A stretch of DNA of 64,000 bases, from NCBI RefSeq assembly GCF_001548115.1, contig NZ_AP014821.1:682001-746000 (forward strand). Direction: 5' to 3'. Source of the stretch: Geminocystis sp. NIES-3709 (GTDB lineage: Bacteria; Cyanobacteriota; Cyanobacteriia; Cyanobacteriales; Cyanobacteriaceae). Position 1 is the first letter of the stretch. Every line of letters starts with the position of its first letter. Positions 1-8,522 of the stretch are shown here, in pieces. The position numbers and the translations under genes are program-made. A model generated the notes under the pieces. The model was given only the letters and a program-made list of their open reading frames with translations, was not told where the DNA came from and did not search any database.

Positions 1-1176
1 TTTTGCTAAAATTTTTGTCAATTTATGAACTCTTAAAGCAATATTTTTTATCCCTTCTTCCCCGTGATACACCGCATAAGTAGAAGCAATAACGGCTAAT
101 AAAACTTGAGCAGTACAAATATTACTGGTTGCCTTATCTCTGCGAATATGTTGCTCTCTTGTCTGTAAAGCTAATCTTAAGGCTGGTTGTCCATGTACAT
201 CCTTGGAAACTCCTACGATACGTCCCGGTACTTGACGTTTATATTCGTCTTTAGTTGCAAAATAGGCCGCATGAGGACCACCATAACCTAATGGTACACC
301 AAAACGTTGGGTATTTCCTACTGCGATGTCAGCATTTAATTCACCGGGGGATTTTAAGAGGGCAAGACTTAACAAATCGGCGGCAAGAGTCACAAGACCT
401 TTTTGTTGATGAATTTGCTCAATGACATTTGTATAATCGTAAATTGTGCCATCAGAAGCAGGATATTGAAATAAAGCACCAAAAATAGACGTTTCAAAGT
501 CAAAAGTCTGAGGATTATCAATAATTAGCTCAATTTCGAGATATTTTGCTCTTGTTTTAATAACCTCAATGGTTTGAGGATGACAGTTTCGATCGACAAA
601 AAAAGTATTAGACTTATGTTTAGTAACAGCATAACTCATCGTCATGGCTTCGGCGGCGGCGGTGGCTTCATCTAACAGAGAAGCGTTGGCAATTTCTAAC
701 CCAGTGAAGTCGATAATCATGGTTTGGAAGTTTAATAATGCTTCCAATCTTCCTTGGGCGATTTCGGGTTGGTAGGGAGTATAAGCAGTGTACCAATTGG
801 GATTTTCTAGGATATTACGTTGAATAACCGCAGGAGTGATGCAGTTATAATAACCCATGCCAATATAAGAACGATATACCTTATTTTCTTGGGCGATCGA
901 TTTTAAAGTAGCTAAGGCTTCAATTTCTGTTTGAGGAGAGGGTAATTGTAAAGGATTCCTAAGACGAATAGCTTGAGGTACTGCGGAATCAATTAAGGTA
1001 TCTAAATCACCATAACCTAACTTTTTCAACATCAGTAGTTGTTCTTTTTCACCGATACCGATATGACGATGTTTAAATATATCTTTATCTTTACTAAGAG
1101 CATTATGAGAAGTTGGTGAAGCTATTAAACTATCTTCTGAGGGGGGAGAAGAATTGATGTTGTCTAAATCAAGCAT
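1..1176 (-). CDS. gcvP: Glycine dehydrogenase (decarboxylating), P-protein, N-terminal part
   Basis: Pyridoxal-phosphate P-protein of the glycine cleavage system. It decarboxylates glycine and passes the aminomethyl group to the lipoyl H-protein, which in cyanobacteria serves photorespiration. The minus strand reads 392 codons without a stop from the ATG at 1174-1176 to the window edge. It opens [10 protein letters not shown], followed by a GcvP-type stretch [13 protein letters not shown] and later [12 protein letters not shown] and [13 protein letters not shown], all typical of the N-terminal half of this roughly 980-residue protein. The C-terminal half with the PLP lysine lies outside the window. 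The family call is secure. Confidence 0.95.
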   Translation of the reverse strand, partial: MLDLDNINSSPPSEDSLIASPTSHNALSKDKDIFKHRHIGIGEKEQLLMLKKLGYGDLDTLIDSAVPQAIRLRNPLQLPSPQTEIEALATLKSIAQENKVYRSYIGMGYYNCITPAVIQRNILENPNWYTAYTPYQPEIAQGRLEALLNFQTMIIDFTGLEIANASLLDEATAAAEAMTMSYAVTKHKSNTFFVDRNCHPQTIEVIKTRAKYLEIELIIDNPQTFDFETSIFGALFQYPASDGTIYDYTNVIEQIHQQKGLVTLAADLLSLALLKSPGELNADIAVGNTQRFGVPLGYGGPHAAYFATKDEYKRQVPGRIVGVSKDVHGQPALRLALQTREQHIRRDKATSNICTAQVLLAVIASTYAVYHGEEGIKNIALRVHKLTKILAK

Positions 1177-1230
1177 GGCTGACGGAAGTTATAAATTTAT
1201 ATATTTCTTAATATATCTTAACTTAATAAA

Positions 1231-1542
1231 CTATTCTTTTTCTTTTTGAATCACGACTTGACGAAATCCCAACACCACAAAAATATTAGATAAAGTTAAG
1301 AAAAATTCTGCACCGCCGTGTAACCAATCGACATTAGCCAAAGAGGTATGAAAATGTGTTTCTGCATAAATTCCTGCTGGAATAGTGATGGCAACAAAAA
1401 GTAATAACAAATAAAATCCCATCAGGGCAAGTTTAGGCATTTTTTGAGATTTCGTGAGAAACCACAAAAACCCTAGATAGGGAAACAAGGAAACGGCAAA
1501 TAATGTTTCCTTACTAACAAAATTAAGAGTAATAGATTCCAT
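1231..1542 (-). CDS. Small membrane protein, DUF3593-like
   Basis: A 103-residue protein with three apparent hydrophobic segments: residues about 10-30 (FAVSLFPYLGFLWFL), 37-58, and 75-92. It ends in a short charged tail, QKEKE. Length and layout resemble the cyanobacterial DUF3593 family, which has no known function. It lies 54 bp upstream of gcvP on the same strand, so co-transcription is possible. The family name is from memory of the pattern and is not secure. Confidence 0.6.
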   Translation of the reverse strand: MESITLNFVSKETLFAVSLFPYLGFLWFLTKSQKMPKLALMGFYLLLLFVAITIPAGIYAETHFHTSLANVDWLHGGAEFFLTLSNIFVVLGFRQVVIQKEKE

Positions 1543-1765
1543 TTTTATTCAAATAAGTGACATGAATTTTACCTGAGTAAACCATAAAATTTTTGATGAA
1601 GGTAGGATATAGAAATTATTACCAATTGATAATTGATCCATTCAGGGGTTTAAAGCCTCCTTTTTTAAGGGGAAAAAGATAAAAGTCTAACCTTTGAAAA
1701 TTCAATCAAGAGTAAATTCTAGCGAGAGGTAATTGTCAATTTTACATTGTTCACTGTTGAAGGTG

Positions 1766-2320
1766 CTAACTATAACTTTGCAACTCTTGTAATTTAGTCA
1801 AAACTTCTTGAGAGTGAATAGCAGGGCGCACTCCTAAAAATTGAGCGATCAAAACTCCATCAGGATTGATAATATAAGTATGACGCATGGAAAAACCAGC
1901 TAACCATGAACCATAAGACTTACTAACTTTACCATCAGTATCGGCTAAAAGAGGATATTTCAAACCTTCTTCATCACAAAATTCTTGGTGAGAGTTAACG
2001 TCGTCAACACTAACTCCGATAATTTCTGCGTTTAGACTGTGATATTTGCTTAAATCTTTTTGAAATCTTTGAGCTTCAAGGGTGCATCCGGGAGTAAAAT
2101 CTTTCGGATAAAAATATAAAACAACCCATTTACCTTGATAATCAGTTAAAGAAATTTCCCCATCCCCTACATTTGTCGGTAACGTAAATTGTGGTGCAGG
2201 TTGATTTAACGGTGGTTGTACCCCTCCTAAAGCCAAGACAGGATTGATAAAACTAAAAGATAAACTCAGAATTATACTGATGATAATTGGAATTTTTGCC
2301 CAATATTTAGATACTTTCAT
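1766..2320 (-). CDS. PrxQ/BCP-type peroxiredoxin with signal peptide
   Basis: Thiol peroxidase of the bacterioferritin-comigratory-protein family, reducing hydroperoxides at the expense of thioredoxin. The first 30 residues are a hydrophobic signal or anchor (IPIIISIILSLSFSFINPV), so the enzyme is probably lumenal or periplasmic. The peroxidatic cysteine sits in DFTPGCTLEAQRF. Many PrxQ proteins have a resolving cysteine five residues later, but here that position is not cysteine. The only other cysteine visible in the domain is in HQEFCDEEG, so the disulfide may form differently or the enzyme may be 1-Cys. 184 residues, normal length with a leader. Confidence 0.85.
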   Translation of the reverse strand: MKVSKYWAKIPIIISIILSLSFSFINPVLALGGVQPPLNQPAPQFTLPTNVGDGEISLTDYQGKWVVLYFYPKDFTPGCTLEAQRFQKDLSKYHSLNAEIIGVSVDDVNSHQEFCDEEGLKYPLLADTDGKVSKSYGSWLAGFSMRHTYIINPDGVLIAQFLGVRPAIHSQEVLTKLQELQSYS

Positions 2321-2391
2321 AATTAAGGGAATGAGGAATATTTGATATTTGAGTGATGAGTAATTATTAATTTCTGATTGTTATTATTAAA

Positions 2392-2841
2392 TTATTCAAA
2401 TAACCAAGGTTTCATGGCATTTTCCCACGAGACAAGTTCATCTTCTTTAAACCATAACGCTATCTCTCTTTGGGCAGTTTCGATCGCATCTGAACCATGA
2501 ATCAAGTTACGACCAATATTAACACCATAATCTCCTCTAATTGTACCGGGTTCGGCAGCTAAAGGATCCGTTGCACCAATAATTTTACGAGCAGAAGCGA
2601 CAACTCCTTCTCCTTGCCACACCATAGCAACAACGGGAGATGAAACAATAAAATCAACTAAACCATTGAAAAATGGTCTTTCTTTATGTACGTCATAATG
2701 TTTTTCTGCCAATTCACGAGAAACACTCATTAATTTTAAACCTACAAGGGTAAAACCTTTATTTTCTAAGCGTTTAATGACTTCACCCACCAAGTTACGT
2801 TGTACACCATCGGGTTTTACCATTAAAAAAGTACGTTCCAT
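2392..2841 (-). CDS. ndk: Nucleoside diphosphate kinase
   Basis: Transfers the gamma-phosphate of ATP to nucleoside diphosphates through a phospho-histidine, balancing NTP and dNTP pools. 149 residues, the usual bacterial size. It starts [16 protein letters not shown] and carries the active-site motif NLIHGSDA with the catalytic histidine. Expressed from its own minus-strand unit between the peroxiredoxin and the YjbQ-family gene. No unusual features. Confidence 0.97.
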   Translation of the reverse strand: MERTFLMVKPDGVQRNLVGEVIKRLENKGFTLVGLKLMSVSRELAEKHYDVHKERPFFNGLVDFIVSSPVVAMVWQGEGVVASARKIIGATDPLAAEPGTIRGDYGVNIGRNLIHGSDAIETAQREIALWFKEDELVSWENAMKPWLFE

Positions 2842-2969
2842 AATTTTTCTTTTTCTTTTACAAATATTAATTTATTCCCTAAAAAAGATTAACCTAATAT
2901 GTGCCTTTCAACAATTAGTAATTCTTGAAATGAAGAATCAGTAAATATTTATTTTTGCTCGAACCTTTA

Positions 2970-3395
2970 TCAATAATCGACACCTTGAAGATGAATAGCT
3001 ACTTGTCGAAAATGTGATCGAGTTCTATGTTCCCACAAATATATGCCTTGCCATGTACCTAGTAATAATTTGCCTTGACGAATTATGATATTTTCTGAAG
3101 TACTGGTTAAAATCGATCGAATATGACTAGGCATATCATCTGCACCCTCTGAACTATGAAGATAATCATAACCATTCTCAGGTACAAGTTTACTAAAAAA
3201 AATACTTAAATCTGCTAATACATCAGGATCGGCATTTTCTTGAATAATTAAACTAGCGCTAGTATGAAGAATAAAAATTGTTGCTAATCCTGTTATAATC
3301 CCAGAATTATTCAAGACATCTTTGATTTGAGGGGTAATATTATGAAGACATTTACCACTGGTTTTGATGTCAATTATTTGTTGATGAATTTTCAT
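2970..3395 (-). CDS. YjbQ/UPF0047 family protein
   Basis: Member of the secondary thiamine-phosphate synthase/YjbQ family, small single-domain proteins of poorly defined physiological role. The conserved features LHTSASLIIQENADP, HSSEGADDMPSHI and GTWQGIYLWEHR are present, including the histidines and acidic residues of the presumed active site. The frame opens 14 codons further upstream at 3437, but the ATG at 3393-3395 (MKIHQQ) gives the normal family length of about 141 residues, so I prefer it. Confidence 0.85.
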   Translation of the reverse strand: MKIHQQIIDIKTSGKCLHNITPQIKDVLNNSGIITGLATIFILHTSASLIIQENADPDVLADLSIFFSKLVPENGYDYLHSSEGADDMPSHIRSILTSTSENIIIRQGKLLLGTWQGIYLWEHRTRSHFRQVAIHLQGVDY

Positions 3396-3527
3396 ATCTT
3401 GAAAAAAAAATCGGAAATTAAACCTAAAAATTAACAACTTTTAGTCACTGAAATCAGTATTGAGTAATGAGGAGAGTAGGAGAAAATTCGTTCAAATTAA
3501 CATCCTACATCCTATGTTTATTCTTAA

Positions 3528-3974
3528 TTACTCATTATCAGGATATTCACCACCAACACCAATATTTGTTTCAAAAATACTAGCATTTTCAATATTCATA
3601 TTATTCATCGTAGCACCATAAACTTGAGCATCAAAAATAACAGCAAAAGTTAAATCAACACTATTCAGATTCGCATTATTCATGGTTGCGTTAGTTAAGA
3701 AAGCCTTACTTAAATCTGCTCCCTGTAAATTTGCACCATCCAAATCTGCACCTTCCAAGTTAACACCCTCAAGATTAGCATTTCGCAAGTCAGCATTTCT
3801 CAAATCTGCACCGATCAAGTGTTCTCCTTGTAAATCAACGCCTTTGAGATCACATCCCATACATTGATTCGTTTCAAGTAATTGTTGTCGATGATTCGGA
3901 TTTTCACTGTTAGCGGAGTTTACTACCAAAAAAGTACTAATAACTGCGATCGTTGTAGCTAATAATTTATTCAT
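3528..3974 (-). CDS. Exported pentapeptide-repeat protein
   Basis: Has an N-terminal signal peptide (MNKLLATTIAVISTFLVV, cut near ANS-EN), then about 18 tandem pentapeptides of the A(D/N)LXX type from residue 40 onward (for example LIGADLRNADLRNANLEG). Such repeats fold as a right-handed quadrilateral beta-helix. The cysteine pair in NQCMGCDLKG near the repeat start is common in cyanobacterial exported members. The ATG at 3974 is preceded by AGAGGA, favouring it over the ATG six codons upstream. Function unknown; the family does not predict one. Confidence 0.85.
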   Translation of the reverse strand: MNKLLATTIAVISTFLVVNSANSENPNHRQQLLETNQCMGCDLKGVDLQGEHLIGADLRNADLRNANLEGVNLEGADLDGANLQGADLSKAFLTNATMNNANLNSVDLTFAVIFDAQVYGATMNNMNIENASIFETNIGVGGEYPDNE

Positions 3975-4194
3975 AAAAATTTTTCCTCTCACGCTTCACT
4001 TAATATTTTAACCTAATCATTGATTTTGTTTTTAGTAAAAACCGTAAAAGATTTGGATTGTTTCTTTTTTAGTTCTGATTAACCTAAAATCGATCAAGGT
4101 TAAACTAATGTCTGTCAGAGTTTATGAAAAATATTAAGTTTTATTAATACCAAGATAAGTAGAAAAATAATTGTTAATTGTCTATTATTTATTG

Positions 4195-5136
4195 TTAATT
4201 ACTAACTCCTTTACCAAAAAATTTGGCAGGTTTGGTAATAGTATAAACTTCTGTCTCTTTTTCAATACATTGTCTGACATAACCCGGTGTTTGTAACATT
4301 CCTAGCAAACTAATACCATCAAAAGAACGAAAATCCCCAGTAGTTTTTTGTTCTAATAAAATGTCTATTTTTTCAGGATCCGGACGAGTGTCAAATGTTG
4401 ATTCGGAGGCGATCGCAAAGCCCCATGATGAGCCATAAGTACAAGTTGGGGCAAAATAAGAGTGAACGTTCGGAAACACTGCTTTAAGAGTATTCACTAA
4501 ACGTCCATGAATGTGTAAATTTGCTGGTGCGATCGGTCCTGCTTGTATTACAACAATGCCATTTTCTCGCAAAATATTTTTGAGACGAGCAAAATACTCT
4601 TGAGTAAATAGTTGAAAAGATGGGCCTTCTTCAATAGGATCAGATAAATCAGAAATGATAATATCCCATTTAGCCTCACTGGTATCCAAAACATTAAAAG
4701 CATCACCAATAACTAATTCTAAGCGAGGATCATCAAAAGAACCTTGGTGCATTTCTGGTAAATACTCCCGACAGGCTTCTACCACATCCCCATCAATATC
4801 CACCATCATGGCTTTTTTTACTGCATTCCAACGAAAAACTTCTCTTGTGGTTGCACCTTCTCCTCCTCCCAAAATTAAAACGTTTTCAGGGTTAGGATGA
4901 TTAATCATCGCAGGATGAACTAATGCCTCATGATACAAAAATTCATCTCCTGTACAAGACTGCCATTTACCGTCTAAGACTAAAGCCTTACCATAAACAC
5001 CACTTTCCACCACATACATCTCTTGATAAGGGGTTTTTTTGTGAGCAAGAATACTGGTGATGCCATGAACATATATATCGTAGGGGGTTATATATTCACT
5101 AATCCACACATCGGCGTTTAATTGAGATCCGGCCAT
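4195..5136 (-). CDS. speE: Polyamine aminopropyltransferase (spermidine synthase)
   Basis: Transfers aminopropyl from decarboxylated S-adenosylmethionine to a diamine such as putrescine. 313 residues with the fold's signature features: YHEALVHPAM, the nucleotide-binding loop ILGGGEGATTREVFRW, and DIIISDLSDP, which supplies the catalytic aspartate. A short C-terminal extension (TKPAKFFGKGVSN) follows the usual domain end. It stands alone on the minus strand with a long AT-rich upstream region. Whether it makes spermidine or another triamine cannot be read from sequence. Confidence 0.93.
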   Translation of the reverse strand: MAGSQLNADVWISEYITPYDIYVHGITSILAHKKTPYQEMYVVESGVYGKALVLDGKWQSCTGDEFLYHEALVHPAMINHPNPENVLILGGGEGATTREVFRWNAVKKAMMVDIDGDVVEACREYLPEMHQGSFDDPRLELVIGDAFNVLDTSEAKWDIIISDLSDPIEEGPSFQLFTQEYFARLKNILRENGIVVIQAGPIAPANLHIHGRLVNTLKAVFPNVHSYFAPTCTYGSSWGFAIASESTFDTRPDPEKIDILLEQKTTGDFRSFDGISLLGMLQTPGYVRQCIEKETEVYTITKPAKFFGKGVSN

Positions 5137-5434
5137 ATTTTATTATTCTCCTGAATATAAAGCAAACTTCCAATATAACCTACTTTATTAGATAAAATCA
5201 ATTAAAAATACAATAATCATTGTCAAAAATCAAAATTTTAACCTGTTTTGCAACCTCGAACTATCAATTTTGATTTAATCGGAATCTTATAACCTCTGTT
5301 AATTTGCTGTAGGATTTATCGAAAGTTTACTATACATTTAAAATCATTGTATTTCTTAAAAATCTACATAAAATTGCTATAATTATTTCTTAACTGCATT
5401 ATTTATCTAACTCCAAAATAAAATATTGTAATTG

Positions 5435-6124
5435 ATGAATACCTCTAAGCCATTTATTCTCAATCCTCATCTATTCAAAATCTTTTTTTTTCTTAGTGGT
5501 AGTGGTTTTACTTTAGTTATTCTTTTGGGATTATTTGGTATTTGGAAAACAGGTACTGATTTTATTCAAGGTATAACTCATTTATTTCATCACGAAGTTA
5601 CCCTTCCAACTACGAAAAATCCCCATGTTATTCTTCGACAAGTACAAGGAGTTAGTGAATTAACTACCAGTATATTTGTTATGGATACGATCGTACCTAC
5701 TTCTTCCAATCGTAAAATTGGTAATTGGGTAGTAGGAGAAACAAATTTATTATATGTTGCCAGAGGAGAAGTAAAAGCGGGATTAGACTTAAGCAATCTC
5801 ACCGCAGAAGATATTGTTATTCAAGGAGATAACATCAAAATCGAATTACCTCCAGTAAAAATATTAGATGAAAAAATTGACCTTAATCAATCTCAAGTTT
5901 ATAATTACGATCGAGGTTTTCTTAATTTAGGTCCTGATGTCGCCCTAGATTTACAACTAAAAGCACAACAAGAAACCTTAACCAAGATAAAAGAAACAGC
6001 TTGTCAACAAAAAATACTAAACCAAGCTAATGACAAAGCAGTTATATTAATCACTGAATTGATGAAAAATAGTGGTTTTGCGACGGTAGAAGTAACAACA
6101 ACTCCTAGTAATGATTGTAAATAG
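5435..6124 (+). CDS. Membrane-anchored DUF4230 protein
   Basis: One N-terminal transmembrane helix (residues about 15-38, IFFFLSGSGFTLVILLGLFGI) is followed by a soluble domain. That domain carries ELTTSIFVMDTIVP, YVARGEVKAGLDLSNL, and a FLNLGPDVALDLQLKAQQE segment. The arrangement fits DUF4230, a family of membrane-tethered proteins with no assigned biochemistry. The frame could start at TTG 5432, but the next codon is ATG and is preferred. Divergent from speE across about 300 bp. Confidence 0.75.
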   Translation: MNTSKPFILNPHLFKIFFFLSGSGFTLVILLGLFGIWKTGTDFIQGITHLFHHEVTLPTTKNPHVILRQVQGVSELTTSIFVMDTIVPTSSNRKIGNWVVGETNLLYVARGEVKAGLDLSNLTAEDIVIQGDNIKIELPPVKILDEKIDLNQSQVYNYDRGFLNLGPDVALDLQLKAQQETLTKIKETACQQKILNQANDKAVILITELMKNSGFATVEVTTTPSNDCK

Positions 6125-6186
6125 GTATTTCCTAAAGAATATTAAATGTTTTGATAATAAATAATTTTGCGCATTTACTTATATTC

Positions 6187-6465
6187 CTAGTCAGAAAAAT
6201 TGGTGAAAGGGACATTATTTGATTGATGAATCTGGAAAATATTACTGTAACGTAAAGCAAAACCAAACCCTAAACCTCCAAAACTGAAAACAACAGTAGT
6301 AATTATTATTAGCCTTTTAAACACCTTAATAGATTTCTCTTTTGGAAATTGATCACTAACTTTTCTTTTGTGGGAACTGGGGTTATTCTCTAACATAGAG
6401 GCTGATAATTCTAAATTTGGCGACTTAACCGTTGATGTAGATATAACTGTTGATATTTTCCCCAT
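6187..6465 (-). CDS. Small single-pass membrane protein, unknown
   Basis: 92 residues: a hydrophilic Ser/Thr/Lys-rich N-terminal half, one transmembrane segment (residues about 52-70, LIIITTVVFSFGGLGFGFAL), and a short polar tail. I recognise no family. Codon use resembles its neighbours and the frame faces the DUF4230 gene tail to tail. Probably a real lineage-specific gene. Confidence 0.55.
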   Translation of the reverse strand: MGKISTVISTSTVKSPNLELSASMLENNPSSHKRKVSDQFPKEKSIKVFKRLIIITTVVFSFGGLGFGFALRYSNIFQIHQSNNVPFTNFSD

Positions 6466-6699
6466 AGCAGTTCTTGTTCTTATACAATCTAAATAACTTG
6501 ACTAACAATATAGCGCCTCTCCATAAAATATTTACATTTTCCGATAACAACTCGGCTCTTCTTTTTTAAAAAAGAGTAAATTATTAACATTCCTCAAAAA
6601 AAGTAATAGAAATAAAGAGTTTTAAATTCGTAATTACCTGAAATTCTGCTAAACTGGACAATATGACAACAGATTATTTAGAATAAATATTTATTTATT

Positions 6700-6903
6700 A
6701 TGGATGGCTTTTGGGAAAATGTGTTACGTTATCCTCGCTACATGGTGAGTTTAATCTTAGGAATATTCTTTTTTTTGTGGGAACAAATTAAACCTCTATT
6801 CAAAAACCCCGTGACAGCTACTGCTATATTTGGGTTAATGATTGGTGCTTTTTCCTTTCTTTATTTTACCTTAAAAGCTATGTTGGGTCTTGCTCCTGTA
6901 TAA
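6700..6903 (+). CDS. DUF751 (Ycf33-like) small membrane protein
   Basis: 67 residues with two hydrophobic stretches. The WENVLRYPRYMVSLILGIFF start and the IKPLFKNPVTATAIFGLMIG segment fit the DUF751/Ycf33 family found in cyanobacteria and plastids. Function is not known. It precedes rbfA by 55 bp on the same strand, a pairing I recall from other cyanobacteria, so the two are likely co-transcribed. Confidence 0.8.
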   Translation: MDGFWENVLRYPRYMVSLILGIFFFLWEQIKPLFKNPVTATAIFGLMIGAFSFLYFTLKAMLGLAPV

Positions 6904-6958
6904 TTAGAATTTTTCTAGCTGAGAATAAATAACATTTTGGTTTTAGATAATAAAAATA

Positions 6959-7336
6959 ATGGCAAATAGTCGTCGTGTTGAAAAAGTATCATCTTTGATA
7001 AAAAAAGAAATCAGTCAAATGCTAATAAGTGGTATTAAAGACGATCGAGTAGGTGCTGGAATGGTTAGTATTACAGAAGTTGAAATTTCTGGAGATTTAC
7101 AACATGCTAGAGTATTTGTAAGTATTTATGGTACTTCTGAAGCAAAAAAAGAAACAATGGAAGGACTAAAAGCCTGTACTCCTTTTGTAAGAAAAGCATT
7201 AGGGCAAAGAATTAGCTTAAGACATACTCCAGAGATTCGTTTTATCGAAGATTCTTCCCTTGAAAAAGGAGACAATCTTATTAATTTAATTAACCGTATT
7301 ACCCCAAAAGAAGATTCTTTTTTTGAAGAGGAATAA
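6959..7336 (+). CDS. rbfA: Ribosome-binding factor A
   Basis: 30S maturation and cold-adaptation factor that binds free small subunits. 125 residues with the KH-like fold pattern: [18 protein letters not shown] at the start, [20 protein letters not shown] in the middle, and [20 protein letters not shown] towards the end. Second gene of a probable DUF751-rbfA unit, and followed 110 bp later by tRNA-Arg, the site used by the transposon. Confidence 0.96.
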   Translation: MANSRRVEKVSSLIKKEISQMLISGIKDDRVGAGMVSITEVEISGDLQHARVFVSIYGTSEAKKETMEGLKACTPFVRKALGQRISLRHTPEIRFIEDSSLEKGDNLINLINRITPKEDSFFEEE

Positions 7337-7445
7337 ATTATTTTTAGCTTAGGGTTTTTAGATACTTCGCTTTCTTTTAAAAATTAGAAAAACTGGGAGT
7401 TGTAAAAAACAGAAGAATAAGTTATAATTGTTAGACGTATTTGAA

Positions 7446-7519
7446 GGGTGCGTAGCTCAGATGGATAGAGCAACTGCCTTCTAAGCAGTCGGTCACAGGT
7501 TCGAGTCCTGTCGCACCCG
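7446..7519 (+). tRNA. tRNA-Arg (anticodon TCT)
   Basis: A full cloverleaf can be drawn. The acceptor stem is GGGTGCG (7446-7452) with CGCACCC (7512-7518) and discriminator G7519. The D stem is GCTC/GAGC. The anticodon stem ACTGC/GCAGT encloses loop CTTCTAA, giving anticodon TCT. The T arm is ACAGG TTCGAGT CCTGT. CCA is not encoded. The gene stays intact because the adjacent transposon starts 37 bp beyond its 3' end. Confidence 0.97.
7499..7518 (+). other. Homing target: GTT PAM plus 17-nt protospacer in tRNA-Arg
   Basis: G7499-T7500-T7501 matches the GTN PAM reported for Cas12k. The next 17 nt, CGAGTCCTGTCGCACCC (7502-7518), are identical to the spacer of the guide RNA encoded at 7650-7666 on the minus strand. 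The PAM comes from the T-loop GGTTCGA motif shared by nearly all tRNAs. The match ends exactly at the last acceptor-stem base; the next base differs. Confidence 0.9.
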
Positions 7520-7555
7520 TGTATTACTTAGCCGTTGGCTCGTATTTTAAATTGA

Positions 7556-7640
7556 TGTACAGTAACAAATTATTTGTCATCGGTAACAGATTAGTGTCGT
7601 CTTAACAAATTAGATGACGTGATAACAGATTAATGTCGTC
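7556..7640 (+). repeat. CAST right end with four TnsB-site-like repeats
   Basis: Begins with the terminal TGTACA. Four direct copies of a TAACARATT-n-TGTC-like motif follow, starting near 7562, 7583, 7602 and 7622, about 20 bp apart (for example GTAACAAATTATTTGTC and ATAACAGATTAATGTCGTC). This is the arrangement of TnsB binding sites in V-K transposon ends. The guide RNA spacer begins only 10 bp further in. Confidence 0.88.
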
Positions 7641-7649
7641 TAAATGATT

Positions 7650-7892
7650 GGGTGCGACAGGACTCGCTTTCAATTCTCAAAGAGAATTCTTCCTCGATCG
7701 AAAGTGATTTGCTAACCGCTATAGCAGTACACCTGCACCCTTATTGCTGGGAGTGCGCCTAGTTTCTCTATCCTAAGATAGACAGCATCAGGGCAAGTAG
7801 TTAGCAGGAGCCGAAAGCAAACTTCTTGTAAAAAGTAAACTACTCCTCATTTTTCATAGAACAGAGGTTGTTAAAACTTGATCTACGGCACT
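7650..7892 (-). ncRNA. Natural single-guide-like homing RNA: tracrRNA copy fused to a repeat and tRNA spacer
   Basis: Read on the minus strand from about 7892, this is a diverged copy of the V-K tracrRNA at 8523-8748. Shared blocks include GCCGTAGATCAAGTT, GAAAAATGAGG, TTTGCTTTC, CCTGATGCTG and GCACTCCCAGCAATAAG. Where the normal tracrRNA ends in its anti-repeat, this copy continues AATTCTC, loop TTT, GAGAATTGAAAG. That is an anti-repeat/repeat hairpin matching the 3' end of the CRISPR repeat in form. A 17-nt spacer CGAGTCCTGTCGCACCC follows, identical to the tRNA-Arg 3' end. The whole layout matches engineered Cas12k single guides. Stems differ from the other copy in sequence but still pair. 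Transcription was not observed; the 5' end is inferred from a TATAAT at 7899-7904. Confidence 0.87.
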
Positions 7893-7898
7893 ATTGAA

Positions 7899-7904
7899 AT
7901 TATA
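7899..7904 (-). promoter_or_regulatory. Candidate -10 box of the fused guide RNA
   Basis: The minus strand reads TATAAT seven bases before the inferred RNA start at about 7892. No good -35 hexamer is seen 16-18 bp upstream. The corresponding position before the normal tracrRNA lacks a TATAAT, so the two guides may be expressed independently. Confidence 0.5.
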
Positions 7905-7985
7905 ACTTTAAAAAGAAAATATGATCGTTTTGTTTCGTCTCGATGACAGATTCTAATTAGTAGAGTTTTAGTTCAAAATAAAAGC

Positions 7986-8321
7986 CTTTCAATCCCTAGA
8001 GAAGGTATTTTCTTATTTCAACAGATTTAATAGAGCAGATGATGGTGGTACTGAATTTAACTTTCAATCCCTAGAGAAGGTATTTTCTTATTTCAACATA
8101 TTTATAATTAATTTTTTAGTATCTTTCATTTTTCTTTTTCTTTCAATCCCTAGAGAAGGTATTTTCTTATTTCAACTTTGACGTAAGTCGTCAAACCCAC
8201 CGTATCCAGCACCTTTCAATCCCTAGAGAAGGTATTTTCTTATTTCAACATTGTTCTACCAAACCTATCATATCTTAAAGCTGTCTTTCAATCCCTAGAG
8301 AAGGTATTTTCTTATTTCAAC
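7986..8321 (-). CRISPR. Type V-K CRISPR array, 5 repeats and 4 spacers
   Basis: Five identical 37-bp repeats at 7986-8022, 8061-8097, 8140-8176, 8213-8249 and 8285-8321. In guide orientation (minus strand) each begins GTTGAAATAAG and ends CTCTAGGGATTGAAAG, the typical V-K 3' end. Spacers are 38, 42, 36 and 35 bp (8023-8060, 8098-8139, 8177-8212, 8250-8284). No repeat shows degeneration, and there are no cas1 or cas2 genes, as usual for V-K. Spacer 8177-8212 contains the palindrome TTTGACGTAAGTCGTCAAA. None of the spacers obviously matches sequence in this window. Confidence 0.96.
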
Positions 8322-8522
8322 TGCCCCTAGTCAGAAACCTTATAAAACAAGGCTTGTGAAGACAGTTTGCGTAAGCCCCCCTTAAAAATACTAAAATTCT
8401 GATTTTCGATCGAATTTTGCATTTTATTAAAACGCTATATCCCTTAATTGATAAGAGTTTTAGCGATTGCGTAAGGCTAAAATCAGAGTTTGTGTAACTC
8501 GTACATTTTAACTAACGCTTAA
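8322..8522 (-). other. Spacer region between tracrRNA and array (leader side)
   Basis: About 200 bp of AT-rich DNA without an open frame, lying between the 3' part of the tracrRNA and the first repeat on the transcribed strand. It probably contains the array leader or promoter and possibly a 3' extension of the tracrRNA. I see no clear -35/-10 pair or terminator. Confidence 0.4.

Noticed and set aside
3682-3867. Plus-strand frame opposite the pentapeptide-repeat gene
   Set aside because: It only mirrors the repeats of the real gene on the other strand.
7923-7985. A sixth, degenerate CRISPR repeat next to the array
   Set aside because: No stretch resembles the repeat core CCCTAGAGAAGG, so the array ends at 7986.
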